Source of the DNA: Lobosporangium transversale
Taxonomy: Eukaryota > Mortierellomycota > Mortierellomycetes > Mortierellales > Mortierellaceae
Reading direction: 5' to 3'
Length of the DNA: 64,000 bases
Assembly: GCF_002105155.1 (NCBI RefSeq)
Contig: NW_019028990.1
Span: 613,501-677,500, forward strand
Below are positions 1-10,884 of the stretch, in pieces. Position numbers and translations under genes: made by a program. The notes beneath the pieces were generated by a model. The model searched no databases and had not been told where the DNA came from. It saw nothing but the letters and a program-made list of their open reading frames with translations. The first letter of the stretch is position 1; each line of letters starts with the position of its first letter.

Positions 1-74
1 CAGTTGAATATGTCGAGCAAGAGATAAGAAAACGGGAAAAAGCAAAAGCAAAAGCAAAAAATACAGGCAAATAG
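1..74 (+). CDS. C-terminal end of a gene entering from the left edge
   Basis: The reading frame beginning at base 3 is open from the left edge to a TAG at 72-74 and encodes 23 residues ending in a lysine/alanine-rich tail (KREKAKAKAKNTGK). The composition suggests a basic, helical C-terminus. AT-rich DNA resembling a 3' untranslated region follows. No domain can be named from so short a piece, and it could be a chance open frame. Confidence 0.4.
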   Translation, partial: VEYVEQEIRKREKAKAKAKNTGK

Positions 75-2406
75 AAAGACAGATTAGGTTGGGAGAGAGA
101 GAAAGAGAAATGGTTAGAAAAACGATTCTGATACGAGTCCATGGAATGGGTCTTACATAAGACAAAAGTAAGCACACATCATTCCTTATTCTTTTACGAA
201 AGAGGGATGAGGTGACATTGAAAAAAAGTAAATGGAAATACACATGTATCATCCTTTTACCCATACAGTTCCCCAATTATTTTTGATTCCCCCCCTCCGC
301 GTGTTTGGCAATTAAATATTTCAAATTTGAAATAGTGCGTTTGTTTCCTACCTGAAAATGTTCTGTGTAGTTTCTTGACTTTTAAGACTAGACTGCTGTG
401 ATCCAATTAGGCTGCCTATTAGGATTGTTCTATAAAAATAAAAATAACAATTAAAACAAACGAGACGTCAGTTCTTCGTGCCATGGACTGGGAAAGGTTG
501 AAGTGGTTTTCTCTTTGCCATCTTGACAAATGGATGGTCAAAGACATATTTATGCGTACAAAAGATAGACACATCCCACAATCCCATGACCAGAGGAGAG
601 GTCCGTTCATCAAGTCATTGTTTGATTATAAACAAGTTCATCCAATGCACACAATAATTCAGGAAAAAATAAAACTCATGGAGCAAACTAGCAAACGCGT
701 AAACTACTAGACTGCGAATTGTGCAGAAGTAGGGGGAGAAATCAACTTTCTGTCAAAGCCCAAAATGATAATTGTCTGACCAAGTTCCTCCTTTGCGCAC
801 GGCTTGCCTGATCCAGGGAAAGTTGTGGGGGAAAAGATGAGGATGTGGACATAAAAGAAGGCGATAATACACACAAATAAGCAGGCAAAGTTGTTGGGAA
901 TCTATCCAGACCATTTGGAATGAACAGAAAACGGGCAACAAACAAAGCTGTTGAAGAAAAAAAAAGGGGGATAGTGGTTTGCATGATATGCATGAGATAA
1001 ATAGAAAGAAAGTAAAAAGAAGTTCCAAGTGAGAACGGGATGAGCAAGCTGTCGATTGTGCATGCATAGGATATGCACGGGACACAGACTTTCATCTGTG
1101 GCGATCACCCCGATGTCTATGCACAGTGGCCGAGGCCACAAAAAGTATAGTCTTTTAAGACTGAAAAAAATGATAACACTATGATCAAAATCCTTTTTGC
1201 AGGCGCTTGTTTGTTTTTGTTGCGAAGCTTTTTTCATTTTACAACACAAAAAGCCAAATAAACAAACAAAACAAACTAATATTTCTCCTTGTCAATGGCC
1301 TTCACAGGCAAGCCAAAAAAGGCTTGCCTTAAGGATAATCGTGATAGATGAATACAAACAAATCTCACAGATCATTACTAGCCAAATTGGCAGAAAAAGA
1401 GAGAATATGGTACAGGATCATAACTGCCTTGGGAGTAGAAGCCAATGAACTTTGGACGTTGGCATGCCAGCCAGAGCAAAAGAGAGGTGCACAAAAAAAA
1501 AGGGAGAGAAAGTTTGCGGGAACACCAAAAGTAACAAAAAAAGACACCTATTCCCATGATAAAAATACGACTGCTGGACGGGACAGATACATGCAGACTG
1601 TAGACGTATCGCTGGGAAAGGAATGCAACTAATCTACCATTTGATACTAATCCTGTATTAATGCTAGGCACAAAATAAGATGACTACAATAACTATGTGA
1701 AGGTGGAAAGGTTGAGAGAATGTGTAGAGGAATTAAAGCCCTACCTGAAGCTTTTTTTTTTTTTTTTTTTTTTTTTTTGAAAGGAAGAAAATAAACGTGT
1801 GCGTGGACAGTAAAGAACAAGTGTGCGTGGTGGTGCGTTACAAGGATGGAGAGATTAAGAGAGAGAGCAGAAAGAGGATGAAAAGCCGACTTTTTCGGAA
1901 TATAAGATGGGTGAATATGTAAAGAATAGAGAGACGCAGAGGAATGAAAAAGGCACAATAAAAGGGCGAAGAAGGGGAAAAAAAGCCGCTTTTATTTTCT
2001 TCAAGCTGAAAACGAGTTGAAGGAATGGAAGAAGCTTGAATAAATATGAAAGATTAAAAATGCATTCAATTGAATAGAACTTCTTGACCTTGTCAGCCTG
2101 CTTATCTCTAGACTGGAAAAAGAACGAAGATTCCCTATCTCACTCTCACATCCTTTGCCACTCCTCTGAGTCTTGTCCTTTACTGTGCGGTTCTCGCAGA
2201 TGTGGACTATTTTTATACTCCACCTGGTCCTCTTTCTCTTACTACCATCATCTGTTGATCTCCTTATCGTCTTTGTCTTCTATAACGCTCCATGATACCA
2301 TACGAGCACTCTTTTTGTCTAAACGGCACTATCCATCTTCTGCTCTATCAATTTGGTCTTTGTATTGGAAGCATAAGAATTTGAATAGAATGAGGTATCA
2401 CCTCAG

Positions 2407-2443
<37 letters not shown>

Positions 2444-4608
2444 CTATCATGGACGCCAAAGACTCCGTTATCTCCAACTCTTTTACGATTAAAAAAAACT
2501 GCTTGGCTTCTACAAATGGAATGTTTTATTTCTTTATTATTAATATTTTGGGTTTGTCATTCTCCGCTATGGCGTGAATAGATGGAGAAAAAGAAAATAC
2601 AATGAGGCTTGGAATATTAGTAAAATTGCTAAAACAACCTCATCGTCCTTCTCTGTGGTTTCATTTTTCTTTTTCATTTTCCTGTTGGAAAAGGGATGGA
2701 TAATGAATGCAAAAAAACATTGAATTATTGGTTAGGAAATCCACGCTAAGAAGCCAAGTTGATTTTCCAATGGAGACATGCAAGCACAGACCAATTATCT
2801 GCTGAGGAACCAGTAGATTCTCTTGCTCTCGTATTTCAGCCACATTGCAGGAAAAAAAAAAATCTTATCCAGATACAAGATTGGTCTCATAGTCAAAGAT
2901 TAGTTAGTTTAGTTAGTTTATACATGTGAACATTCTAGGACAGCATAAATTTAATTGACAGTATGGTATAGCCTGATATACTTAATTGATATCAGGCACC
3001 CACGTAGACTCAGGTGTCAAACGCTGGGGCCGAACACATCAGCCCATGCAGACACAAACTCCTCTCAGCACAGTGGACTACAGATTACCCATTTCTTAAA
3101 AAGCCTCTTTTGTAAAAGATAAGGAAAGCAAGGAACAATGAACCTGAAGAGCGTAGGAATTAGAAAAAAAAAAAAAAAAGGTGGAGATACACTAAAAAGC
3201 AAGGACATCACTTCTCTCTATCAAGCTTTTGTAGGGGTAGCCAGATCGGAGATGAAACATCTTGCTCGTCTTCATCGCTCTTTTTAATTTTTATGATAAT
3301 TTAAGCGTCGATCGAGCTATTCGGGATCTCAACTTAATAGGAACTCTAAAGTTGTTATTTTAAATCAAAATGGAAATAAATATACACAGTATGTATACAC
3401 GTTTATATAGTATACTCCGTCCCATTTGGTCAGTGATTCATATATTTTTTGAATAATCTTGATTGAATTGGGAGCCAATTATATTCCTTGGCACCAGTTC
3501 GTCACAGAGGGTGAAATGTCAAAATCAGCCACCAAATCAATTCAATCATCGTTTTTTGAATAGAAAATATATGAATCACTGACCAACGAGTTGGAGGATA
3601 GGACCTGTAGGCAGTACAAAATGACATTTGTTTATCAGGTCATGGATTTTAGCACAGCAGAGAAACATCAGATGCAAAATAGGAATAATTATCCGAGTTC
3701 AGGCTGCATAACTCTTCTCTCATCCTTCATTCGCCAACGGCCAATATCCAACAACTACCTGAGTGTTCCTCTGAACGCTTTTTTGACAAGACAATTTTCT
3801 AGCCAAATAGACACAACTCTACTTGCTCATTTGCTAAGCCCGGTCTATCTAAGGGGAGTGAGACTTCTTTTGCATGTGGGAAGATGACTAATAACAACGG
3901 GCAATAGTTCTGCCTCCATGCAATGGAGGATTGATTGAATCCGTTTGACTTTCTGTTTTTTTTTTTTTTGAACTGAAGGATCTGCAAGGTCGGGAATGTT
4001 GTCATTCCCTTATCCATTTTCCTCATAGCCGAAAATGGTCCACACTATCTAACTTTGTTTAAGAGCCTAGATCACGCTAAAGGTTGCTGGGTTCATGCAA
4101 TTATTCTGCGAGTTTTGTCTCATGACCTTCCTCCAACCAAATAGAATGCACTTTCCTGTGAAGGGGAACTGAATCCTGATCTTTTTACATCAATACCCAA
4201 ATCTGAATTATTATATATACCGTAAAAGCTTTTTTTTTGTCCGTGTAAACAAAATATGAAACCATGAAAGGTTTCAATATATTCCATCCATGAAGCATTT
4301 GAGGAGTGTGTCTTTTCCTTGTTCTCAGTATTTGCCGTTTCAATTGAGGCTGTTACACTTGTGCTGCCTCTTCTCCTTCGTATTTGATACTATTCGTAAA
4401 CACCCCAAACCAACATTACCAATCAAAACCTTTTTTTTTTTTTTTTTTTCCGTTTTATATAATATAAACTATCTTTAACTTGAGAATATTGTTGTTTGCA
4501 AGAGGACAGGACAAATTACTCGAATTAGACTGCCCTTTCTCTTCCTCACACACGCGTCAAAGTCACTTGGCTCTGCCTACGTAACACCTACTAAGCCTTC
4601 CAAATTCC
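75..4608. other. Gene-free stretch, AT-rich with homopolymers
   Basis: I find no coding region here that I can support. The open frames present are short, have no recognisable domain, and several exist only because they run through T or A homopolymers (for example near 1,750-1,780 and 2,409-2,440). A perfect 9-bp stem with an A6 loop lies at 1,306-1,329. A MITE-like element at 3,426-3,586 is listed separately. Small non-coding RNA genes cannot be excluded by eye. Confidence 0.6.
3426..3586. mobile_element. MITE-like element, 161 bp, 23-bp terminal inverted repeats
   Basis: The left end begins TTGGTCAGTGATTCATATAT and the same 23 bp recur in inverted orientation at 3,564-3,586. Just inside, the arms remain related (a TTTTTTGAATA motif and a TTGATTGAATT-like motif). 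There is no internal ORF. The outside sequence TATACTCCGTCCCATTTGG resembles the ends of the 1.2-kb repeat at 8,382 and 28,458, suggesting a shared Tc1/mariner-like end family (inference). Confidence 0.7.
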
Positions 4609-4764
4609 TCAGTTCGCGACTTTGGAAAATAACAACATGTAATTGTTGGATGGCATATCTATAATTCGGTCTAGTTTCAAGTCTGCTTCATTCTTTGCTA
4701 CGGCCTCGATCTCCTCAATGTCTCGTACGCCCCAAGATGGGTTACGGCCCCGCAGAGTTTCATC

Positions 4765-4795
<31 letters not shown>

Positions 4796-5613
4796 CAAAA
4801 AAAAAACAAAGGAGTGTCGTCAGCAAAAAAGACAGTAACATAGTGAACAGATTTGTCATGTGTGATGTGAAGTGTCAACCTGTTCAATCATAAAACACAC
4901 CTGACGGTTACTTTCGGTATTGAATTTACCGTCCTTCTTGAATGGACCGTAGATAGCCAATCTTCCACCATTCCTAAGCACTTTCCCTGCTCCACGCACA
5001 ATAGACTGGCCGACAATCCATGGTGAGATATGGAAAACATTTGTTGTGATCAATAGATCGTAAACACCGTGAATCGTTGGCGTTGCTGCGGAGTTCACTT
5101 GCTTTTGCTGATGCTGTTGGTCCTGTGATTGAAGACCAACTTTTTGAACTCGCTCCCAGTGCTCTGAGTTAGTTGCATCAAGCTCCAATGCTGGATTGAT
5201 GTGATACCCTTCCTTGTTGAGTTCATCTGCATAGGCATCAATGCTGGTAAGGAGATTCGAATCATACTCTGTTGGTTGAAACACAACATTTGGATAGTCT
5301 TTTGAGAAGCGATAGATATGCTGTCCTGAACCAGACCCAACTTCAAGAACTATAGTTGACAAAAGGAAGGAAAAGAAAAAAACGAAAGTGAGAAAATTAT
5401 AGCCCTTTTTTTTTTTTTTTTTTTTTTTCGGTGATAGTGAACTGTCACCTTAATATGCATATTGTTATTACCAAGGCGTGATTTATCCAGGATGGGCTTT
5501 AGCTGTTCCAGGATTACATCCTTGTTTCTATCCGCTGCGGCGTAAAAGACCTTACGATTGACTTGAACAAACTCACTCATGTTTTGTCTATTTGGATCGC
5601 TTACTCCAGACAT
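4609..5613 (-). CDS. METTL26-like (DUF938) SAM-dependent methyltransferase
   Basis: Three exons: 5613-5472, 5349-4901 and 4767-4609, giving about 249 residues. Exon 1 carries the family N-terminus (YAAADRNKDVIL). Exon 2 opens the Rossmann fold with the SAM-binding glycine motif LEVGSGSGQH and continues through a DLLITTNVFHISPW strand. Exon 3 ends with the diagnostic RNPSWGVRDIEEIE and MPSNNYMLLF segments. The first splice uses TTG|GTAATA to AACTATAG and restores the frame. Exon 3 is preceded directly by A27 and G, an unusual acceptor. METTL26/C16orf13 substrates are unknown. An in-frame ATG at 5712 would add 33 residues; 5613 was chosen as the first ATG close to the conserved region. Confidence 0.9.
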
Positions 5614-6269
5614 AGTTATGTTTTCGTTATTGTCGATATGATTGCTGATGTTCTTGTTGGTAATACTGATGAACTTGTTCGCTTGATGATAAGCGACCCT
5701 TGAATAATCCAAGAAAGCGGAAAGAAGATAAAGAGATAAGAAAATAAAAAAGTGGAAGATGAGAAAACAAGTTTTTTTTTTACCAAGCTTGGTGTTGACG
5801 TGTACACATGCGTTGTTTCAGTTTGTTTCCGCCGCCACTTGGCTCTCGAATATTTACATTTCCTGCAGGAGAGCACAAATGTGCATTCGTATTCCAAGTT
5901 GTTGTACAAAGCGTGAACATGGTAACATGCCTGGTATAAATATATCAAAACCAGGGGTGAACGCTGGAAAAATAAAAAAAAAGGAAGAGAAGAGCAGGAG
6001 GATTCCCCGCATTGTTGCTGGAAGTTTGTGATCTCGTTGTTGTGGCTAAGACATTGTTGTGGCCGATTAGAAAACTAACCTAGCAAATGACTCACTTGGA
6101 AACTACGTTGCTTCCAGTTATCAGCAGCCAACATAAAACCTTCATAGGCTCTTAGTTTTATTGTATATTGCTATAATGCTTGTCATGATGACTGTCCTAT
6201 ATGAATAGTTTTTTTTTTTTTTTTTTTTTTTTTCAGGAGGGGTGGGGTGACTCTAAAATATAAGGTTTT
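5614..6269. other. Intergenic DNA between two minus-strand genes
   Basis: This is the 5' flank of the METTL26-like gene and the 3' flank of the MYND-finger gene. It holds a T-run at about 6,210-6,232 and no supportable gene. An open frame continues upstream of the methyltransferase start to 5712 and could be an N-terminal extension. Confidence 0.5.
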
Positions 6270-6945
6270 TCATTTCTTGCATTGCTTTTTATGGCGTGCT
6301 TTCCAGTCCTCAATCTGACACAAGCGCGAGCAATAATATTTCTTTTTGCATCCTCCACATCGCTGAAATTGATCCTTCTTAGTCTCTTTGTTTTCACAAT
6401 CCTTGGCTGCACAAGTCTTCAGTCCTTCTGAATCCACTTTCTGAGGCTCTCCAACTCTACCAGAAATTATTGTTCTCTTGGCACTGAGAACCTTGCATAA
6501 GAGTTCAAACGACCGTTGACTTCCATTCGAGGCCATAAAGGCCAATTCAAACAAATTCTGTGCACTATCAATGTTGTACAGACCAAAGTCCTTGCTGCCA
6601 TAAATCATTCCCAAGAATTGAAGCGACTCAACCTCAAGTAAATGGTTCGCCTGGTTGAAATATGAAATCGCTGTCTGGAAATATTCCTGAGGCTCGGAAC
6701 TATGGTACTGACTGCTCGAGGGCAACTTTTGACGGAACTCCCTATCAGTTGCTAACTGGAAGAACAATCGTCCTAGTTGTGTTCCAGATGGGCCATAGCC
6801 ATACTGCAATCCACGAGTGTAGTATTCAATCGCCTTGTCCAAATCAACCTCTAGCTTAGGAGTCACATTAGCGTTGCCCTCCTGATAGATCATACCCAGG
6901 TTGTGCGCCGAATCCGGATAACCTATCAAGATCCAAATGAGTCGT

Positions 6946-6981
<36 letters not shown>

Positions 6982-7843
6982 AACATCCTATCTTTATAAA
7001 TTATACACGGGTTCAGTTTTTGTTAATAGCAGCTAATACCCACTTACCATCATCAGCAGTCTTGTTATACCACTCGATAGCCTTGTGCCATTGACCTTTC
7101 TGGTCATAGTACCATCCCACTTTATGCATAGCCATGGGATTACCGACCTCAGCAGCTTTGAGGTAGTAATCAAATGAAATCTGTTCTGGATCTTCGCCCT
7201 CCAAACAGTGTCGACCCTGACATTCCTTATGCTCGTGGAAATAAAACGATCCCAACTGAACAGCAGCCAACGAAAAATTGAATTTATCGAACGCATAGTC
7301 GTAGTAGGCCTTGGCTTCTCTAAAGTTGGGCGCAGCCAGTGGTGACTTTGGTGCTTCGCCTCCGTTAACACCATTATCACGGAAGCCGGCCAAGAGTAAG
7401 CCCTGAGTCAACACTTCCTGAACAGTCAATTGATCCATAGGCGTCTCACGAGGCTTCATGTTGAGATATTTTTGTGCCTTTCCAAGATCCATATCATTTG
7501 CAATATAGGCTGCTGAGACCGCTTTTTGAATTTCCTGCAGATTGAGAACCTCCTGTGTGAAAACTTCAGGTCCTCGTTTGAGTTTAGAAAGGTTAGAGTT
7601 GCGTTCTTTGCGATCCTCTATAAACTTGCGAGCCATCTCTGGGAAAAGAATGGGAACCTTCGCCTCGATCGACGGATCGACCACATGATAGAGGGCAAGC
7701 AGAATTTGACACTGCTCACGAGAAAGGTTCATAAAAGGTTTGAGGCTCCCTTGCTTGCCTAATGGGGTTGAAGTGGGACCATCGGGATTCAAGAGATTAG
7801 TCTCTTCGCAAGCTTTTTCAAATATTTCTTCAATTAGCACCAT
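6270..7843 (-). CDS. Sel1-repeat protein with C-terminal MYND zinc finger
   Basis: Two exons, 7843-7048 and 6922-6270, give about 482 residues. The donor is ATG|GTAAGT and the acceptor GATAG|GTTATCC; the join restores a glycine codon inside a Sel1 repeat. Residues from about 170 onward contain Sel1-like helical repeats (AAEVGNPMAMHKVGWYYDQK, then SAHNLGMIYQEG). The last 45 residues form a MYND finger with the pattern CAAKDCENKE, CGGCKKKYYCSRLCQ and HKKQCKK, the normal C6HC ligand set. MYND fingers mediate protein-protein contacts and Sel1 repeats act as scaffolds; the partner is unknown. The intron holds a long A-tract on the plus strand, i.e. a T-tract in the transcript. Confidence 0.88.
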
Positions 7844-8381
7844 GGTTGCTGTTTGATGTTTTTTTAATTCAATGAGAAAAGATCTTTTTTTAATTTTTTA
7901 ATTTAATAAACAAAAGTGACCGTTTCATTAAATTCCAGGTTTGTGGCGCGACTAGTTTCCAAGTCCTCATATAAAAACACCCTCTGTAATCGTGACTCTC
8001 AGTGCGCTGTCAATCAATGATCTTGCCAGCATGCTTACCCACCATCACCATTATCACTACTATTACTGCTGGCTCTCTAACCGTAGTGTCTACTTTTACT
8101 AGAAATTACACTTATTCTTATATTTGTCAATGTTGTTGTCACACAAGTTTATTAATGTTGACTCATTTAAGCTATATCATAAACATTGCCGGATGCTATA
8201 GTTTCTAAGTCTAGGCCACTTCGGGTTGAATAGATCTCATGATATTTGTAAGTGAGAGAAATTACCGGAAAAGGCCAGTCACCCAACAATTATAGTAATT
8301 GACTGCCTTGGATGTATCTAGTAATCCTACATTTTCCACTCATTATCCTTGGCCACAAGAGACCGAGGCTATCTCCAGAAA
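7844..8381. other. Gene-free flank between MYND gene and repeat
   Basis: AT-rich DNA upstream of the Sel1/MYND gene. The frame at 8002-8208 has no domain and no support. No repeat was recognised before the 1.2-kb inverted repeat starts at 8,382. Confidence 0.5.
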
Positions 8382-9582
8382 GTATAGCCCGTTCCATTTG
8401 GTCGCGATCCCTTATATTTTTTGAATACTCTTAAATGTATTGGCAGCCAATTGACTCGCTTGTTATTGCAAGTGGTGTGACTGGTCATTAAAATTAATTT
8501 CAGTTTATTTTGTATCCACTAATCTGTCGAACCAGCTTAAAGGAATCTTTGCGCAAAGCCTCTGTAGTCATAGGCGGGTCCGCCTCACCTAGAAACTACC
8601 GAGTATAAAAGCCAAAGAAACTTCCTTCTTAATAAAGTCTTCAGTTTTCCCCACATGTCTTATTCTTCACCCGCAGTTCATCTTGCCATTTATCTTTTTC
8701 CCCTTTTCACAACAAGCATTTGTCTTCCGGTAACTCAGTTTGTGAGCTCACCTATAAAGCTCCCATCTTTTCTTTTGACATTCTATGGCGCTGTTTGTAG
8801 TCAAGGTTATTTGACTCTATTTTCTCTTGTCAATCTTGTTGACACTCTTTGTCCTGCCTTTTCCTGATTGTGTCTATCTTTCTATCCCTTAAGCAAAGAT
8901 ATTTTTTACAACAATGCCACCAAGCCAATTTATTAGGATTAAGATATGTGGGGTCTATATGTTGTCTAAATAGTCCTCCCCATAAAAAAAACACAATCTA
9001 GACCAAGCATAGAAATAAAGAGATTAGTCAAGAAAGCACTGTCAAGCGAATACTTACAACTTCTTCAAGACGAAGGCCTTTCCCGACCTAGTCATGTTTG
9101 TAGTAGCTCATGAAAAATTTTAGACAGACAAATAGTAACCAGGGAGCAGAAGTGAGAATAGGATGTGGATTCACACATCACATCCATGGGGCATTTATCC
9201 AAATTTGTATCAAAATAAAACTGCAAGGTTGTCTCGGGCACCACACCATGGGGCATAGAGCTGTTAGTATGTCTGTATTATAAATTTTCATGAAACACGT
9301 GTACTGTGAAATATGCAACTGATCATATCCTATTGTTGTTGCCGGCTTGGTGTCTTTCCTCCCCATGGATTCAAAGAAGGCTATTTTGGTATCTCGAATT
9401 TGGACTCAACCTGTCAGTGAGCATTGGTGCAACGCATATAAGGCACACAGGCTGTTGACGAGCCTACTTCTCACCTTCACCGCTTGACGCAGGTCAGGGT
9501 TGTGACGGTCTAGCGAAGAAAACGTAAGGGCATTAACAATACCAGGATCGCATTAGACGGTAGTTGTGGTATTTGCAGATGA
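8382..9582. repeat. Left arm of a 1,201-bp inverted repeat
   Basis: This segment reappears in reverse complement at 27,258-28,458 with the same length (1,201 bp) and near-identity by eye. The outer end starts GTATAGCCCGTTCCATTTGG and resembles the outer flank of the MITE at 3,426. Inside are a TATA-like box (TATAAAA near 8,605), a 70-codon ORF at 8,655-8,867 present in both arms, a 40-nt block at 9,067-9,106 shared with the 3' flank of the large Fanzor gene, and a Fanzor fragment near 9,178-9,582. It is probably a transposon piece, with one arm copied from the other. Confidence 0.85.
9178..9582 (-). pseudogene. Degenerate Fanzor (eukaryotic TnpB) fragment, truncated copy
   Basis: This is the inverted copy of the Fanzor remnant at 26,970-27,662, cut off at the repeat boundary. 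It keeps the RuvC-I signature (CDPGIVNALTF, preceded by an in-frame stop) and the segment KPATTIGYDQLHISQYTCFM, which aligns with the RuvC-II region of the larger Fanzor (AVICIGLGSF). Stops and frame changes exclude a functional product. The identification rests on resemblance to the family and to the larger gene at 22.4-26.4 kb. Confidence 0.6.
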
Positions 9583-10012
9583 AAATAGGGAAGAACTGCG
9601 CAAACCCAGCGGATCAAATAAAAGAAAAAGTGAGTCGACTCAAGCGGAGGACGACAAGTCCAATAGGCCAAGCAGGGATAAGGGACCAAGGAAAAAGTAG
9701 CGATCGCTTCTTTTACTTCTTTTTACTCGCCATTGTTTATGACAATGGCACAGACACAATTTTGTAATATAGCACTAATAGATAAATTAAAATATCGCTA
9801 TTCAATAAACCTGAGCAAGGAGAAGTGAGCACACCAAGCGGATTGCCGCAGCTGCATCATCAGAATTTTCTCAAGCAAGTGGCAAGTTGTTTCTATGAGT
9901 GGCGGAATAGGAATCCTCTCTCAAATGAATTGCCATTTGACGATAGGCTCGTCACTAAGAGCGGACAATTTGCCTTGCAGCACGTTCATTCGCTGCAAGT
10001 GGCTTCGACCTC

Positions 10013-10497
10013 TGGTGACGAAGTTCATGTGCACATGCACGTACTGAAAGGCAAATCTGGCTTGCTCTTGCAGACACTTCTCTCTCAGGCTGGGACCAAA
10101 CTTGACATTTTGGCTGGAGGTCTCTTTTTTAAAATTGAAAAAGTTTCTAAGTCAAACACACCGCTCTTTTTTTTCTGTCATTTTCACCACAGGGGACAGC
10201 TTTTTTTTTTTTTTTTTTAAAATCCTTTTTTTTCAAGCAAAGTCCTACAGATCAGAGGAAAATGGCCTACGTGTGAAGCATGCTACTGTTTTTCTTCACA
10301 ATCTCATTTATTCATCCGATTATCACTACGAAATTTACCTCTCATCATTCTCACCTTTAAAAAAATATAGAAAAATTAAAAGAAATAAAAAAAAGCTATT
10401 CCCTATGGTGTAAATGACTAAGAAAAAAAAAGAGCCTTTCCTAGCGGTGTGTTTGACTTAGAAACTTTTTCAAAGAGACCTCAGGCTGGTGACGAGA
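10013..10497. mobile_element. Copy of the GGCTCGTCACCAGCC-type MITE, left end degraded
   Basis: It shares with the complete element at 60,213-60,747 the blocks GGTGACGAAGTTCATGTGCA, TGGCTTGCTCTTGCAGACAC and GACATTTTGGCTGGAGGTCT, and ends with CAGGCTGGTGACGAG in inverted orientation. The middle is A/T homopolymer. It lies just upstream of the CRN promoter region. It has no coding capacity of its own. Confidence 0.65.
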
Positions 10498-10884
10498 CTG
10501 AGAAATGAGTTCTTTGCGCACTAAAGATTGTCACGTCACAATGACCCAGAAAATGGCACGTGGCTGATTTGAAAAAAATATTTTCTCACGCAAAGCCTAA
10601 CCTTGAAATAAAGGAACAAATTTATCAGTTGCTCCTTTCTTTCCTTTGCTCCACTTCATTTTCGCCACCTTTTTCATATTTCACCACTTACCTCTTTTAT
10701 TCATTCCAAGCCTTCATTTATTGCCTTTCTTTTCCTTTCCTTCTTTTTTTTTTGCCTTACACATTTTTCATTATTGTTTCCATACCGTGACCACGGGTGA
10801 AAGAGTAAGAATATACTTTTGCCTATTTAGCCATCATTCTCCCTGCATTTCAACCACACTCAGTCCCACTCATCTTAATTTTCA

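Noticed and set aside
483..710. 75-codon plus-strand frame overlapping a 64-codon minus frame
   Set aside because: No recognisable motif, no splice support, and overlapping frames on both strands suggest chance.
1306..1329. Perfect 9-bp stem with A6 loop, like a rho-independent terminator
   Set aside because: The genome is eukaryotic and the stem is not placed after any gene; bacterial-type termination does not apply.
2084..2581. 165-codon open frame
   Set aside because: It runs through a long T homopolymer (poly-Phe), has no domain, and vanishes without the run.
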